NCBI GenBank assembly: GCA_015075075.1
Contig: JABTVA010000006.1
Location: 1 to 64,000, forward strand
Direction: 5' to 3'
Length of the DNA stretch: 64,000 nucleotides
Source: Deltaproteobacteria bacterium
GTDB taxonomy: Bacteria; Desulfobacterota; GWC2-55-46
The notes under the pieces were generated by a model, which was given only the letters and a program-made list of their open reading frames with translations, was not told the DNA's origin and ran no database searches. How positions within the stretch are numbered: the first letter of the stretch is position 1; each line of letters starts with the position of its first letter. Below are positions 8,521 through 18,605 of the stretch, piece by piece. A program made the position numbers and the translations under genes.

Positions 8521-9966
8521 TCAGACCTCCTGCTTGTAGCTTGGGGCCTCTTTGGTGATGGTCACGTCGTGCACGTGGCTTTCCTCAAGCCCGAGGGGTT
8601 ATCTTTACAAACGCGCCTTCCTGTGCAGCTCTGATATGGTCTTTGACCCGCATTAGCCCATGCCGGCCCTGGAGGCCGCTCCCACGAGCTGGAATATGGT
8701 TGCGGCAATCGGCCCTTGTGGGGCACCCTGCCTTTATACCTTCCGGAACGAGCTTAAGGTCGCTCTCAACATCTTCCTGAAGTATCTGTCCTTGCTGCCT
8801 TTTTTCATGGCCTCAATGGAACCCATACCCTGTATAGTTTGGGTCCTGCCCTGGTAAAGGATGGTCTCGGGGCTTTGCCGGTACTGGCAAAAGGCCGGCT
8901 ATCATCACAGAATCCAGCTCGCGGCGACCGGCCTGGTAAGGTCCCCGGAATACTTTATGCCTCCGTCCGAGATGACGGGTATGCCCTTTTTCCTCGCGAC
9001 CCTCACAACGTCCGCGACCGCCGTTATCTGCGGGACCCCTATGCCGGTCACGACCCGCGTCGTGCATATGGACCCCGGGCCCACGCCGACCTTTATTGCG
9101 TCGACCCCGGCCTTTATGAGGGCCTCGGCTGCCCCGGCCGTGGCCACGTTACCTGCTATGAGCTGGCAGTTGAAGCTCTTCTTTGTGGACCTCACGGCGT
9201 CGAGCACGCCCTTGCTGTGGCCGTGCGCGGTATCTATGACGATAACGTCCACCCCTGACTTCAGGAGGGCGTCGATCCTTGCCTCCCTGTCAAAGGAGAC
9301 CCCGACCGCGGCGCCGACCCTGAGCCTTCCCTGCCCGTCCTTGCAGGAGTTGGGGAACTTCTCGCGCTTTACGATGTCAGTGACGGTTATGAGGCCCTTG
9401 AGCTTCCTCTTCAGTCGACGATCGGGAGCTTCTCATCCTGTGCTTGTGAAGGAGGGCCTAGCCTTTTCTATGGCTATGCCGTAGGGCGCGGTTATGACCT
9501 CCTTCGTCATAATCTCAGATATCTTCCGGGACGGGTTCGTCTCGAAGCGGAGGTCCCTGTTCGTGAGTATGCCGACTAGCACGTCGTCCTTCACTATCGG
9601 GAACCCGGAGATGTTCTCCTTCTTCATTATATCGAGGGCGTCGGAGACGAGCTGGTCGGGGCTCAGGGTGAGCGGTTTCGTGATGACGACCGACTCGTAT
9701 TTCTTGACCTTGTCCACCATGGCCGACTGCTCGTCTATGGAAAGGTTCTTGTGAATCATGCCTATGCCGCCTTCGAGCGCGATTGCTATGGCCATCCTCC
9801 ACTCGGTCACGGTGTCCATTGCAGCGCTTACGAGCGGCATGTTGAGCCGTATCTCGTTAGTGAGCCTCGTCGAGATGTCGACGTCCCTCGGGAGCACCTG
9901 CGAGAAAGCCGGCTCGAGGAGCACGTCGTCGAATGTAAGGGCGTTCCTTACCTTGATTGATTCCAT
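8521..9966 (-). CDS. guaB: Inosine-5'-monophosphate dehydrogenase, frame-disrupted
   Basis: Oxidises IMP to XMP, the step before GuaA. The N-terminal frame (9433-9966) has [10 protein letters not shown], the SAAMDTVTE segment and the first CBS repeat. The middle frame (8905-9252) has the AHGHS region and the catalytic loop GPGSICTTR with its Cys. The very end reads [19 protein letters not shown] before the stop at 8521. At least three indels lie near 9420, 9260 and 8600-8900. The start has aggagg upstream. Total size fits the family. Confidence 0.9.
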
Positions 9967-10010
9967 CTATTTAAAACCTCCTCCCGTTTCATAAGGAAGC
10001 AGAAGCCGCC

Positions 10011-10982
10011 TTATTGGTACTTTATTGAACTTACGCCCGGCTTGAGCCTGTCTATTATAATTCCTTCGAGGAGGCCCGCGTCGCTTACCCTGGCCTCATC
10101 GAAACCGAACGCCCCCATTACAAGGAGGGTTATCGCGGTCCCCGGTATTATAAGGTCCTCCCTCCCCTTCTCAAGGGAGAGGACCTCTTCGCGCTCTTTA
10201 AGCCGGAGGCCCGAAAGCCTTTTAAGTATCCCGGCAACCCTCTCTTTTTTGAGCGTGTGCCTGTTTATCCTGGACCTGTCGTACTCCTTCAGGTCCTGGT
10301 CTATGGCGGCCAGGGTGGTTATGGTGCCTGCCGTGCCGACGAACTCGGCCCCGCCTCTGCCTGAATACTCCCCGGGGTCAACTCCGTCCGCCCTCATGCG
10401 GGCCTTGAGGTCGTTTATAGTCCTCAAGGCCTCTCCGGCGACGAGCGCAAGCTCGCTTTCCGCGGGAGGGTCGCTTTTAAGATACTTCTCGGTCAAATGG
10501 ACTACCCCAAGCTCCATCGACCACGCGCCTATCTCTACCCCGTCGGACGAGGCGATGAACTCGGTAGAGCCGCCGCCTATGTCCATCACGAGCTTCCTGC
10601 CATTGGTCCGGTCCAGGACCGAAAGAACGCCGAGGAGCGAGAGGCGCGCCTCCTCGTTCCCCGATATGACGGTAACGTCTATCCCCGTCCGCCTCTTTGT
10701 CTCTTCGATGAACCAGCCGCGGTTTACTGCCCTCCTTACAACACTCGTCGCAAAGGCCGTGACGGCTTCCGCGCCGGTTGAGTCTATCTCTTCTTTAAAC
10801 TCCGTGAGGGCCGCGAACGTCCTCTCGGCGGAGGCGGCGTTTATGCCTGTCTCTTCCCTGTAGCCGCCGCCGAGCCTCGTTATCTTTCTCTTGTATACCA
10901 GGGGCCGGAGGTCCCTGCCAGAAGGCTCTGCTATGAGTAGCCTCAGGGTGTTAGTCCCGATATCTATGGAGGCGTATCTCAT
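10011..10982 (-). CDS. Ppx/GppA-family phosphatase
   Basis: Exopolyphosphatase / pppGpp phosphohydrolase family member of 323 residues, the short form without a C-terminal HD domain. Phosphate-binding motifs of the ASKHA fold are seen: IDIGTNTLRLL at the N-terminus, VMDIGGGSTEF near residue 135 and GTAGTITTLAAI near residue 215. Catalytic Glu is expected in the TSVVRRAVN region. Its ATG overlaps the TolR/ExbD stop by four bases. Whether polyphosphate or pppGpp is the substrate cannot be told. Confidence 0.88.
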   Translation of the reverse strand: MRYASIDIGTNTLRLLIAEPSGRDLRPLVYKRKITRLGGGYREETGINAASAERTFAALTEFKEEIDSTGAEAVTAFATSVVRRAVNRGWFIEETKRRTGIDVTVISGNEEARLSLLGVLSVLDRTNGRKLVMDIGGGSTEFIASSDGVEIGAWSMELGVVHLTEKYLKSDPPAESELALVAGEALRTINDLKARMRADGVDPGEYSGRGGAEFVGTAGTITTLAAIDQDLKEYDRSRINRHTLKKERVAGILKRLSGLRLKEREEVLSLEKGREDLIIPGTAITLLVMGAFGFDEARVSDAGLLEGIIIDRLKPGVSSIKYQ

Positions 10983-11404
10983 GGGAGCGGAGAGCGCATG
11001 TCCTGTTCGGTCGCTATTGAGAGCCTTTCCGCCCCGGCCTGCCTCGCGTTGTCGAGTACGTTGACCACGACACCGTGCCTTACGCCCTTGTCGGCCCTTA
11101 CTATAACGGTCCTCTCGCTGCCTTGGCCGAACGCCGCCTTGAGGGCCTCATTAAGCCCGTCAAGGGCCACGGCCCTGCCGTTTAATGAAATCTCCCCGGC
11201 CTCGCTTATGGCCACGACAGCCCCCTTTCCGGGCTCTGCGTCCGCGCTTGCCGCCCTCGGGAGCCTCACCTTGAACGAGTCGGTCATGATGAGCGGGGTC
11301 GTCACCATGAATATGACGAGGAGGACGAGCATCACGTCCGCAAGCGGCGTGATGTTTATCTCCGCCATCGTCCTCTCGTTACCTTGCCTCAGTTTCCAGC
11401 CCAT
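10979..11404 (-). CDS. ExbD/TolR-family biopolymer transport protein
   Basis: 141 residues: a short cytoplasmic start, one membrane helix (DVMLVLLVIFMVTTPLI, residues 23-39) carrying the conserved Asp of the proton path in PLADVML, and a periplasmic domain. With its ExbB/TolQ partner it turns the proton gradient into work for TonB- or Tol-dependent processes. Overlaps that partner by 26 bases. No tonB, tolA, tolB or pal is in the window, so Exb versus Tol identity stays open. Confidence 0.88.
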   Translation of the reverse strand: MGWKLRQGNERTMAEINITPLADVMLVLLVIFMVTTPLIMTDSFKVRLPRAASADAEPGKGAVVAISEAGEISLNGRAVALDGLNEALKAAFGQGSERTVIVRADKGVRHGVVVNVLDNARQAGAERLSIATEQDMRSPLP

Positions 11405-12029
11405 GCCTGCCTATGGGGTCGGCGAACTCCGAGGCGCAAGACTCGAGGTCGAGCATGCGCCTGGAGGCCGACCTGACGAAAAGGTTATACGCCACTACCG
11501 CCGGGACCGCGACGAAAAGCCCCGCGGCGGTCGCTACAAGCGCCTCTGCTATGCCGTCGGCTACGGCAGCCGGGCCCGCGCCGTCGGTTACGGCAAGGTC
11601 GCTGAAGGCATGGATTATGCCCAGGACCGTGCCGAAAAGTCCTATAAAGGGGGCAGTGGAACCAATTGTGCCGAGGATCCCCAGGTAGCGTTCAAGCCTG
11701 GAAAGCTCCCTTCTGCCGGCAAGCTCCATGGCCTCCGCCACTTCTTCCTTGCCCTTCCCAGACCTCTCGAAGCCGGAAAGGAGTACCGGGGCAAGGGGGG
11801 AGCTACTGGCCTTGCACATCTGGTAGACCGCCGATATGCCGCTTTCACGGGCCGCCCTCCTCAAGGCTGGGAAGAACTCCTCGACGCCCCTTGAGAACTT
11901 CCTGTGCGCCCAGGCGCGCTCTAATATTATGGCAATTGAAAGGACGGAAAGGAGCGCCAGGACGGCTACGGTTATTCCGCCCTTTTGCATGAGGCCGATG
12001 AATGACAGGTCTTCGAACATCCTTTTCAT
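11379..12029 (-). CDS. ExbB/TolQ/MotA-family proton channel protein
   Basis: 216 residues with three membrane segments: near 20-38 (ITVAVLALLSVLSIAIILE), near 120-145 (STAPFIGLFGTVLGII) and near 165-185 (LVATAAGLFVAVPAVVAYNLF). These are the standard ExbB/TolQ topology and conserved segments. Translationally coupled to the ExbD/TolR gene. The Ppx gene follows in the same transcript. Confidence 0.9.
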   Translation of the reverse strand: MKRMFEDLSFIGLMQKGGITVAVLALLSVLSIAIILERAWAHRKFSRGVEEFFPALRRAARESGISAVYQMCKASSSPLAPVLLSGFERSGKGKEEVAEAMELAGRRELSRLERYLGILGTIGSTAPFIGLFGTVLGIIHAFSDLAVTDGAGPAAVADGIAEALVATAAGLFVAVPAVVAYNLFVRSASRRMLDLESCASEFADPIGRHGLETEAR

Positions 12030-12085
12030 AAAGGCTGCTAATAAAGCGCAAAAAATGAGGTTTTAGTTTTTCAGCAACCTGCCAC

Positions 12086-12642
12086 TTAATTCCCCGAAGG
12101 CGTCTTTGCGGCCCGCGGCGCGCACTCTTCGATGGCATCCGGGCCGACATAGTTCCTGGTGTATTCGATATAATTCTTCGCCGACCTGAGTATCCGGGCC
12201 TTTTCCTCGGGCTTAAGCTCCCTTACGACTTTAGCCGGCATACCGAGCACGAGCGCCCTGGCGGCACCTTCCGTCCCTTCGGTGACGAGCGCGCTGCGCC
12301 GACGATACAGTCCCCTATCTCGGCCCTGTCGAGGATTATCGCGCCCATGCCGATAAGACACCTGTCATTGACGGTGCAGCCGTGGAGCACTACGCTGTGT
12401 CCGATGGTGATGTCGCTTCCGATTACGAGCGGGCAGGTGTCCTTGGTGACGTGGAGGGTGGAGTTGTCCTGGACGTTGGTCCTGTCGCCTATCCTGATAT
12501 AGTTGACGTCGCCCCGTACCACGGCGTTGAACCAGATGCTCGAGCCCTCGCCTATCCACACGTCCCCTATGACCTGCGCGCTCTCCTCCACGAATACGCT
12601 CTCATGGAGCTTGGGCCATATCCCCTTGTAAGGCTTGAGCAT
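12086..12642 (-). CDS. Gamma carbonic anhydrase-like hexapeptide-repeat protein, frame-disrupted
   Basis: Left-handed beta-helix protein of the gamma-CA/YrdA/PaaY group. Visible motifs are GEGSSIWFNAVVRGD, RTNVQDNSTLHV and GHSVVLHGCTV with the zinc-binding His residues, then a C-terminal helix. An indel near 12295 splits the frame inside the segment that should read IVGAGALVTEGT. The remainder continues in another frame (ALVLGMPAKVVREL) to the stop at 12086. I prefer the ATG at 12642 because family members begin with a similar YKG segment. Enzyme activity is unproven in many homologs. Confidence 0.82.
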
Positions 12643-12746
12643 TTCCACCCCCGCGAAAAATGCCTGGTAAATTCAGTTAATATCCCAAAAAAGGCCGGAA
12701 ACCACAAAGGGAAAATGGTCCAGCCGAAATCGACGTTAGTCCTGGT

Positions 12747-14135
12747 TCAGGCCGGTATGAACTCTATCTTCAGGGCCCTTGGCACGCCCTTTTCCACCCT
12801 GTAGAGGCCTGAGCGCCTTAAGCCCGCTACCCAGATTATGTCGCCGCCCGAAGAGACGACGGGCGTCCGGCGCCTCATCGGAGGCGGTATTTTCATGTCT
12901 ATGAAGAGGTCCTTAAGTTTCCTCCGCCCCTTCATGCCGAAGGGCGCGAGCCTGTCCCCAGGGCGCGCCTGTCTCGCAACGAGCGGCCCACTGGAAAGCG
13001 CATTTAAATCAAACCAGGCAACGCTCTCGCCTTCCTTAAGGCCCCCTGCCGGGGGCTTTCTGAGCTCTGCCCTGAACTCTCCTATGCCCTCGATTACGGT
13101 CCTCCCGGGGATGTTAATGACCGCCTCGAAGGCAGGCGCTTCACGGGCCGCCTCCGCCGTCACTACGACCCTGTCATAGACGCGTTCGGCCCTTATCCCG
13201 CCAGGGAGCGAAATAGAGGCATTCGGCTTTTTTCCCTTCGCCATCTCCGCGAAGGCCTCGACATGGGCGCTCCCGAGCTCAGGGCCCTCTTTCCCGAGCG
13301 TTCTTACGGCAAGGAGAAAGACCCTGGAGATTATCGCCCCGTGGGCCTTCAGGAGTTTAAGCCTATCGAGCGTAATTGAACCGGGGCGCGCCTCGATGCA
13401 GATGGAGCCAAAGGCCCTCTTCGCGGCCATTTCGATGTAATCGTCGTCGGCTCGGAGGAGCGCGGCCGTCCGCGACAGCGTATCCCTGATATTCGGGTTA
13501 TATTCCCGCTCAAGCCCGGGGATGAGGTCAAGGCGTATGCGGTTCCTCAGGTATTTGCGTTCGAGGTTGGTTGAGTCAATGACGAATGAAAGGCCCTCCG
13601 CCGAGGCGTACCCCTCGATCTCCTTCCTGCTTACGGAAAGGAGCGGCCTTATGTATCTATCCCTCTTTGCGGGGATCCCTGCGAGGCCTGAAAGGGATGC
13701 TCCCTTAAGAAGCCGCATGAGGATTGTCTCGGCCTGGTCGTCGAGCGTGTGGCCGAGCGCTATCTTCCCTGCCGCGTGGATTGCGGCAGCCCTTTCGAGG
13801 AACTCGTACCTCTTCTCCCGTGCGGCCTCCTGCGGCGAGCCGGGAATATTCTTAAGCTCTCCGGGTTTCAGTTTATGGCCCTCGAACAACAGGCCGAGGC
13901 TTTTGGCGAGCCTTTCGGTAAAAAGGTAGTCCCTCCTTGACTCCCGGCCCCGGAGGCCGTGGTCAAGGTGGGCGACGATTATCTTTAACCGTTTCTCCTC
14001 CCTCATCCTCCAGAGAAGATGGAGCAATACTACCGAATCGGCCCCGCCCGAGACGGTGGCGACTACAACATCGCCGGACGATAGCATCCGGCTACGGCGT
14101 ATCTCTTCCCTTACGCGGGCGAGAAGATCTAACAT
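12747..14135 (-). CDS. tilS: tRNA(Ile) lysidine synthetase
   Basis: Modifies C34 of tRNA-Ile(CAU) to lysidine using ATP and lysine; essential for AUA decoding. 462 residues. The PP-loop SGGADS is near residue 31. The HxxDHGLRG and LGHTLDDQAET motifs follow. The substrate-binding middle and C-terminal domains are present (GDRLAPFGMKGRRKLKDLF near 400). It lies downstream of the Feo operon, from which a hairpin terminator separates it. Confidence 0.93.
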   Translation of the reverse strand: MLDLLARVREEIRRSRMLSSGDVVVATVSGGADSVVLLHLLWRMREEKRLKIIVAHLDHGLRGRESRRDYLFTERLAKSLGLLFEGHKLKPGELKNIPGSPQEAAREKRYEFLERAAAIHAAGKIALGHTLDDQAETILMRLLKGASLSGLAGIPAKRDRYIRPLLSVSRKEIEGYASAEGLSFVIDSTNLERKYLRNRIRLDLIPGLEREYNPNIRDTLSRTAALLRADDDYIEMAAKRAFGSICIEARPGSITLDRLKLLKAHGAIISRVFLLAVRTLGKEGPELGSAHVEAFAEMAKGKKPNASISLPGGIRAERVYDRVVVTAEAAREAPAFEAVINIPGRTVIEGIGEFRAELRKPPAGGLKEGESVAWFDLNALSSGPLVARQARPGDRLAPFGMKGRRKLKDLFIDMKIPPPMRRRTPVVSSGGDIIWVAGLRRSGLYRVEKGVPRALKIEFIPA

Positions 14136-14260
14136 CTGGAATTTACCTTTAAAAAGGAATGAAGTGCCTTTCCGGCATCCTTGTGAAATGCCGGGAATCC
14201 TTCCTGATTATACTTGCATGGAGGGGCTTAAGACAAGGGAATCCCTGAGGTGAAATGAAT

Positions 14261-14284
14261 CGAGCCGGGTATAAACCCGGCTCG
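14261..14284 (-). terminator. Hairpin after the feo operon
   Basis: Perfect 10-bp stem cgagccgggt / acccggctcg with a 4-base loop, lying between the last feo gene and tilS. On the minus strand it is followed by a modest T-rich stretch (attcattt), so termination is likely but may be partial. Confidence 0.65.
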
Positions 14285-14381
14285 ATAGGCTAAAGCGCGT
14301 GTGCGCAATGGCCGTTCGTCAAATCCAGCCCCGTTCAGCCGGTCTGAGGCCCGGGCCCTTTAGCGGGTTTGGAGCCTTGCC

Positions 14382-14510
14382 CTACTCATCCTTGTCGCAC
14401 CCGGTCGAGCAGCCCTGGCAGTGGCCCTTCTTTTTCCAGAGCGAGCGATAGAGGAGATAGAGCGCTCCGCCTATGATGGCGGCGGCTATGATTATATCCG
14501 GAAATCCCAT
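14382..14510 (-). CDS. FeoB-associated Cys-rich membrane peptide
   Basis: 42 residues: an N-terminal membrane helix (IIIAAAIIGGALYLLYRSL), basic KKK, then a Cys cluster with pattern CxxCxxxC (GHCQGCSTGCDKDE). This is the layout of FeoB-associated Cys-rich peptides, thought to take part in ferrous iron uptake. It starts 19 bases after the FeoB stop on the same strand, consistent with the last gene of a feo operon. Confidence 0.8.
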   Translation of the reverse strand: MGFPDIIIAAAIIGGALYLLYRSLWKKKGHCQGCSTGCDKDE

Positions 14511-14529
14511 GACATTCCCCCTTTCGAGG

Positions 14530-16733
14530 CTACCCGAGCCCCAGGAGCTTGCCGCCCTGGTAGATAATGAACGCGGCTGTCCAGGCGAGCGCGCTCTGGT
14601 AGGCGAACGCTATGCCGAACCACTTCCACGTGCCGAACTCGTGCCTCATGGCTATGGCGACCACCACGCATGGCATGTAAAGGAGCACGAAGACCATGAA
14701 GGCGTACGCGGTAAGAGGCGTAAACGCGCCCTGCACGACCTTCCTCAACGACTCGCCGCTTTCATCCTCGGCTGAGATGCTGGCTATCCCGAAGGTGGAG
14801 AAGACGTTCGCCCCGGCGTCCCTCAAGGCCCCGCCGAAGGAGGTCACGACCTCGGCAAGGTCCTCGCCGAAGGTGGGCGGCTCGCCCTCGTCCTCCTCAG
14901 CGGCCTCCGATATGTATATCTCTCCCATTGTCCCGACGACTATCTCCTTGGCGATAAGGCCGGATATGAGGGACGAGGCGGCCTCCCAGTTGCCGAAGCC
15001 GAGCGGCGCAAGAACCGGCGCTACCGCCTGCCCCATCTGCCCGAGATACGAGTCCTTCTTCTGCTCGACGCCCCAGGGCAGGTTAAGGAGGAACCAGATG
15101 AGTATCGAGACCGCGAGTATGTAGGTGCCCGCCTTTATGAGGAAGTGCTTGCCCTTCTCCCAGGTGTGTATCAAGAGGCTCCTGAGGGACGGCATCCTGT
15201 AGGGCGGAAGCTCCATTATGAAGACCGGCGCCTCTCCCCTGAAAAGGGTCCTCTTGAAGACCATGCCAGCGAGCACGGCAAGGACTATCCCTAAGACGTA
15301 GAGCGACCAGAGGACGGTGCCCGCGCTCGCCGCGAAAAAGACGCCCACGAAAAGGACGTATACCGGGAGCCTCGCGCCGCAGGACATGAGGGGTATGAGG
15401 AGGGCCGTAAGGGCCTTGTCCCTCGGGTTCTCGAGCGTCCTCGTCGCGTATATGGCCGGAACGTTGCAGCCGAAGCCCATGAGCATGGGTATGAAGGACT
15501 TGCCGTGGAGCCCCATCGAGTGCATGGCCCTGTCCATGACGAAAGCGGCCCTGGCCATATAGCCGCTCCCCTCGAGGAAGCTTATGAAAAAGAGCATGGC
15601 GAAGATGACAGGCACGAATACGAGCACGAAACCGACGCCCGCGATTATGCCCTCCGTGACAAGCGAGACCGTCCAGTCCGGGGCGGAAATGGCCCCCATG
15701 ACCGCGGCCGCCCACCTGCTGAACGGCCCCGCCGTGACGCCGTCTATCCAGTCGACGAAAGGAGTGGAGATGTCGAACGTGAGCTTGAACATCACCCACA
15801 TGGCCGCGAGGAATATGGGTATGCCGAGGACGCGGTTAAGGACAATGGCGTCTATCTTTTCCGTAAGCTCCCTCTTCCTCGTCTCGGGTTTCTTGAGGAC
15901 CTCCCGCGATAGGCCCGCGGCTTGCGCATATCTCGCGTCGGCCATTACCGACTGCATGTCCGGGCCGTGCGCCTTCTTGAGGTGCGCTATGCCCTCGTCC
16001 TTTGAAAGGAGGTCTCCGATGGCTGCCTCCCCCCCAATTTTTTCATCGCCCTCCAGGAGCTTGAACGCGAGCCAGCGCGCCGGGTACTTCTCCGCAAGGC
16101 GCGGTACCGACTCCTGCATCTTGGAAGAGAGCGACTTTACTACGGCCTCTATGTCCTCCCCGTAGTTGAGGGCGCGCGGCCTGTGCGCTTCCTGGTCCCT
16201 GGCCGCTGAAAGCGCCGCCTTTAATAGCTCATCGAGCCCTTTTTTCCTGGTGGCGACGGTCGGGATGACGCTCACCCCGAGGAGGCCGCTGAGCTTGGCA
16301 ATATCGATGCTCATGCCCTTTTTCTCGGCCTCGTCGTAGATATTGAGCGCGATTACGACCGGGATGCCGAGCTCAAGGAGCTGGACGGTGAGGTACAGGT
16401 TCCTTTCGAGGTTGGTCGCGTCGACGACGTTTATTATGACGTCAGGCTTTTGTGGACGAGGTAACGCGCGCTATTATCTCCTCCTGGGCAAGGGCTCAGG
16501 GCTGTAGGTGCCTGCAGGTCCACGAGCTTCAGTCCCTGCCCTCGAAGGAGAAGGCGGCCTCCTTCTTCTCCACCGTGACCCCAGGCCAGTTGCCGACATG
16601 CAGCCTGGTGCCGGCTATCGCGTTTATGAGGGTCGATTTGCCGGAGTTAGGGTTCCCCGCGACCGCGATCGCCACCTTCCTTTCGAGAGAGCGCGCACCC
16701 GGCGCCTTTCTCGGCAAGCTCAACAGAGCTCAT
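14530..16733 (-). CDS. feoB: Ferrous iron transporter B, frame-disrupted in the GTPase domain
   Basis: Inner-membrane Fe(II) transporter driven by an N-terminal G-protein. The G1 loop GNPNSGKST, the NWPGVTVE switch and [10 protein letters not shown]-type coding are all visible, but in three frames between about 16400 and 16733, so several indels are present. From about 16440 to the stop the frame is clean and holds the helical linker, gate motifs ([33 protein letters not shown]) and many membrane helices. The ATG at 16733 lies next to the feoA stop. Total of about 734 codons fits FeoB. Confidence 0.9.
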
Positions 16734-16734
16734 C

Positions 16735-16948
16735 TCAGCACTCCACGCTTATGCCCTCGGCCTCTTTTTTCCTCAGGGAGAGCTTGTAGCTCTTTATGGT
16801 CACCTCCAGGATCCCTCGAGCTGGCGCGACCTTTTCAACCCTTACCTCGCCGTGGACTACGCCCATGTCCATGAGCCTAAGCTGAGCAGGCCTGTTACCC
16901 GATGGAGATTATCCTGCCTTTTCCCTGGCTTGAGCATGGAGGGTTCAT
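16735..16948 (-). CDS. feoA: FeoA-domain protein, proximal to feoB, frame-disrupted
   Basis: Small SH3-like partner of FeoB. The C-terminal half is clean: RLMDMGVVHG near the middle and SYKLSLRKKEAEGISVEC at the end. The N-terminal half (KGRIISIGGNRPAQL) reads only after a frame change near 16900, and a second break near the start is likely. The stop sits next to the feoB ATG. The probable start at 16948 is 3 bases after the stop of the upstream FeoA-like gene. Confidence 0.75.
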
Positions 16949-16950
16949 CG

Positions 16951-17212
16951 CTAGTATCCTCCCAGGAATATCTTCACTGCCATGCCCCGGCGAGCGCTAT
17001 CCTCGATTCGTCCACCTTGATGAGCATGGGCCCGCTGCCTCGTTACGCAGCACCTCCACCACCTTGCCGTCCCTTGCGCCCATGTTCTCGGCATGGCAGT
17101 GGCTCTTCTCCTTCTCACGGCATTCCGCCCCGGCCTGGAGCTCCGCCGCATTGGCCTTGATCTCCAGAACCTCACCCCTCTCGCCCGACATGAAAAGCCC
17201 CAAAGGCATCAT
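16951..17212 (-). CDS. FeoA-domain protein, distal copy with Cys/His insert, frame-disrupted
   Basis: Starts at 17212 behind ggaagga/ggagg. The N-terminal part reads MSGERGEVLEI, then a Cys/His-rich stretch (AECREKEKSHCHAENMG) inside the domain, then GKVVEVLRNEA. After an indel near 17030 the expected ending continues in other frames as LIKVDESRIAL and MAVKIFLGG, stopping at 16951. It is the first gene of the feo operon. Paired FeoA genes are known upstream of FeoB in several lineages. The Cys/His cluster could bind metal (inference). Confidence 0.72.
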
Positions 17213-17253
17213 GGCTGCCTCCTTCCTTAATGCTTATGCCCGGTTTGCGTGGC

Positions 17254-18351
17254 TCAGAACTCGACCGCGAGCTGGACTGTTACGAGGTCCCTGTCCCCGG
17301 CGTCGTCCGCGAACTCGCCATGCAGGAACTCTGATGTCGTCACGTTCTCGAAGAGCGCGTACGAGGCCGCCACCCCGTACTGCTTCCTGGGCAATTCTGG
17401 CAAGGTCGTCGCTCCCCTCGTACCTGGCCGCTATTTCAAGCTTATCCGAGACGTCGTAGGCGACCTCGAGATTATACGCCATTGGCTTGTCTCCGCCCGT
17501 ATTGACCGAGGCGAGGTCCGCGGGTCGAACCTCTTTACAGCGGAAATTATTTCCGCGCTGGCCTGACCGCGCTCCCAGACGTTGGCAAGGCGCTCCATCC
17601 TGCGATGGTATCCGCTATGAATGGAGCGTTTGCGACTGAAGGCTAAGCATCGCTATCTGCGATATCGGAAAGGTAGAAGGCGCTGAGGACTATATCGTCA
17701 TTCGGTGCATACGTAACTGAAAGGACATAGTCTCTCACATCGTCCTCGTCGCCCTCTTCGGCCACCGAGCCCTGAACGCGCTGGCGGAAAACCTGAGCGG
17801 GCCCGCCGAGTATGAAAGGAGGAGCGCCGTCTCGTTAGTCTCCCCGAGCTCGAGCGTCAATGGGTCGGATATGAAATGGCTCTCGAACACCTTGAAGGCA
17901 GGTACATCTTCCCGGCAGTGAGGCTCACGCCTTTTGATAGGTCAATGGTGATAGTGCCCTCGTCGAGCGCAATGGGATCTGTATCGTCCTCCTCCCAGAG
18001 GAAGAGGACGTGCGCCCTTACCCGCTCGCTTATCTCTGCGTCGACTGCGAGCTCGACGGTCGCAAGCGTAATGTCCGAGGAGTTGCCGGCGACGTCGTTA
18101 CTGTCGACGTTGGCCTCGATCTCCAGAAGACCGCTGAACTTGATCCTGTCCGATATCATGGACTTGAGCCCTGGCCGCTTTTTCTCCTCGAGGCGGTGGT
18201 ACAGTTCTGACTGCGACTTCTCGATCTTGAGGACCCGGTCGCTTAAGTCCCGCAGCTCGTCGGCACCGGCAGGCTGAGGCGAGAGCGCCAGCACGCCCGG
18301 AACGAGCATCGTAAGCGCGGCTTTAGAGAGTCTATTCAGGAAAGAACGCAT
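17254..18351 (-). CDS. LbtU-like outer-membrane porin, frame-disrupted
   Basis: The N-terminus shows a signal peptide (to about residue 30, PAGADEL), a coiled segment with KIEKSQSELYHRLEEKK, then beta-barrel sequence with DITLATVELAVDAEI and FLWEEDDTDP...LDEGTITIDL. These features match the LbtU-type siderophore porin family. After about 17860 the frame breaks repeatedly. The C-terminal barrel strands (MAYNLEVAYDVSDKLEIAARY and a final strand ending in Phe) are recognisable in other frames. It lies just upstream of the feo genes on the same strand, which supports an iron-linked role. Confidence 0.75.
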
Positions 18352-18605
18352 TGCAAGCCCCGGAATGTTTTATTTGATTCTGAATATCTTTTCAAAATAC
18401 CCTGTCAACAACTTTTTCATTCGGCCGGGGAGGATGCGCGGGCAATCCACGGGGGCGCGCATGCTGGCCGAGCCAAGTAGCGGAAAGTATTGAGAAAATT
18501 ATAGCAGGATTTTTCCCGGGTGTCTTACCGGAGAATATTGATGGGATGGCGGAAACGACGGCCGGTTGGTGTGCCGCGGACTGCAGGCGCGGCCCCTCCC
18601 CGCCC

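Noticed and set aside
6935-9966. Guanine auxotrophy through true loss of guaA and guaB
   Set aside because: All active-site segments are preserved in alternate frames and the breaks share a small-indel style with many other genes in the window.
18370-18402. AT-rich ttgattctgaatatcttttcaa upstream of the porin as a Fur box
   Set aside because: Too few matches to the GATAATGATAATCATTATC pattern and no second site; AT-richness alone would be expected in a promoter.
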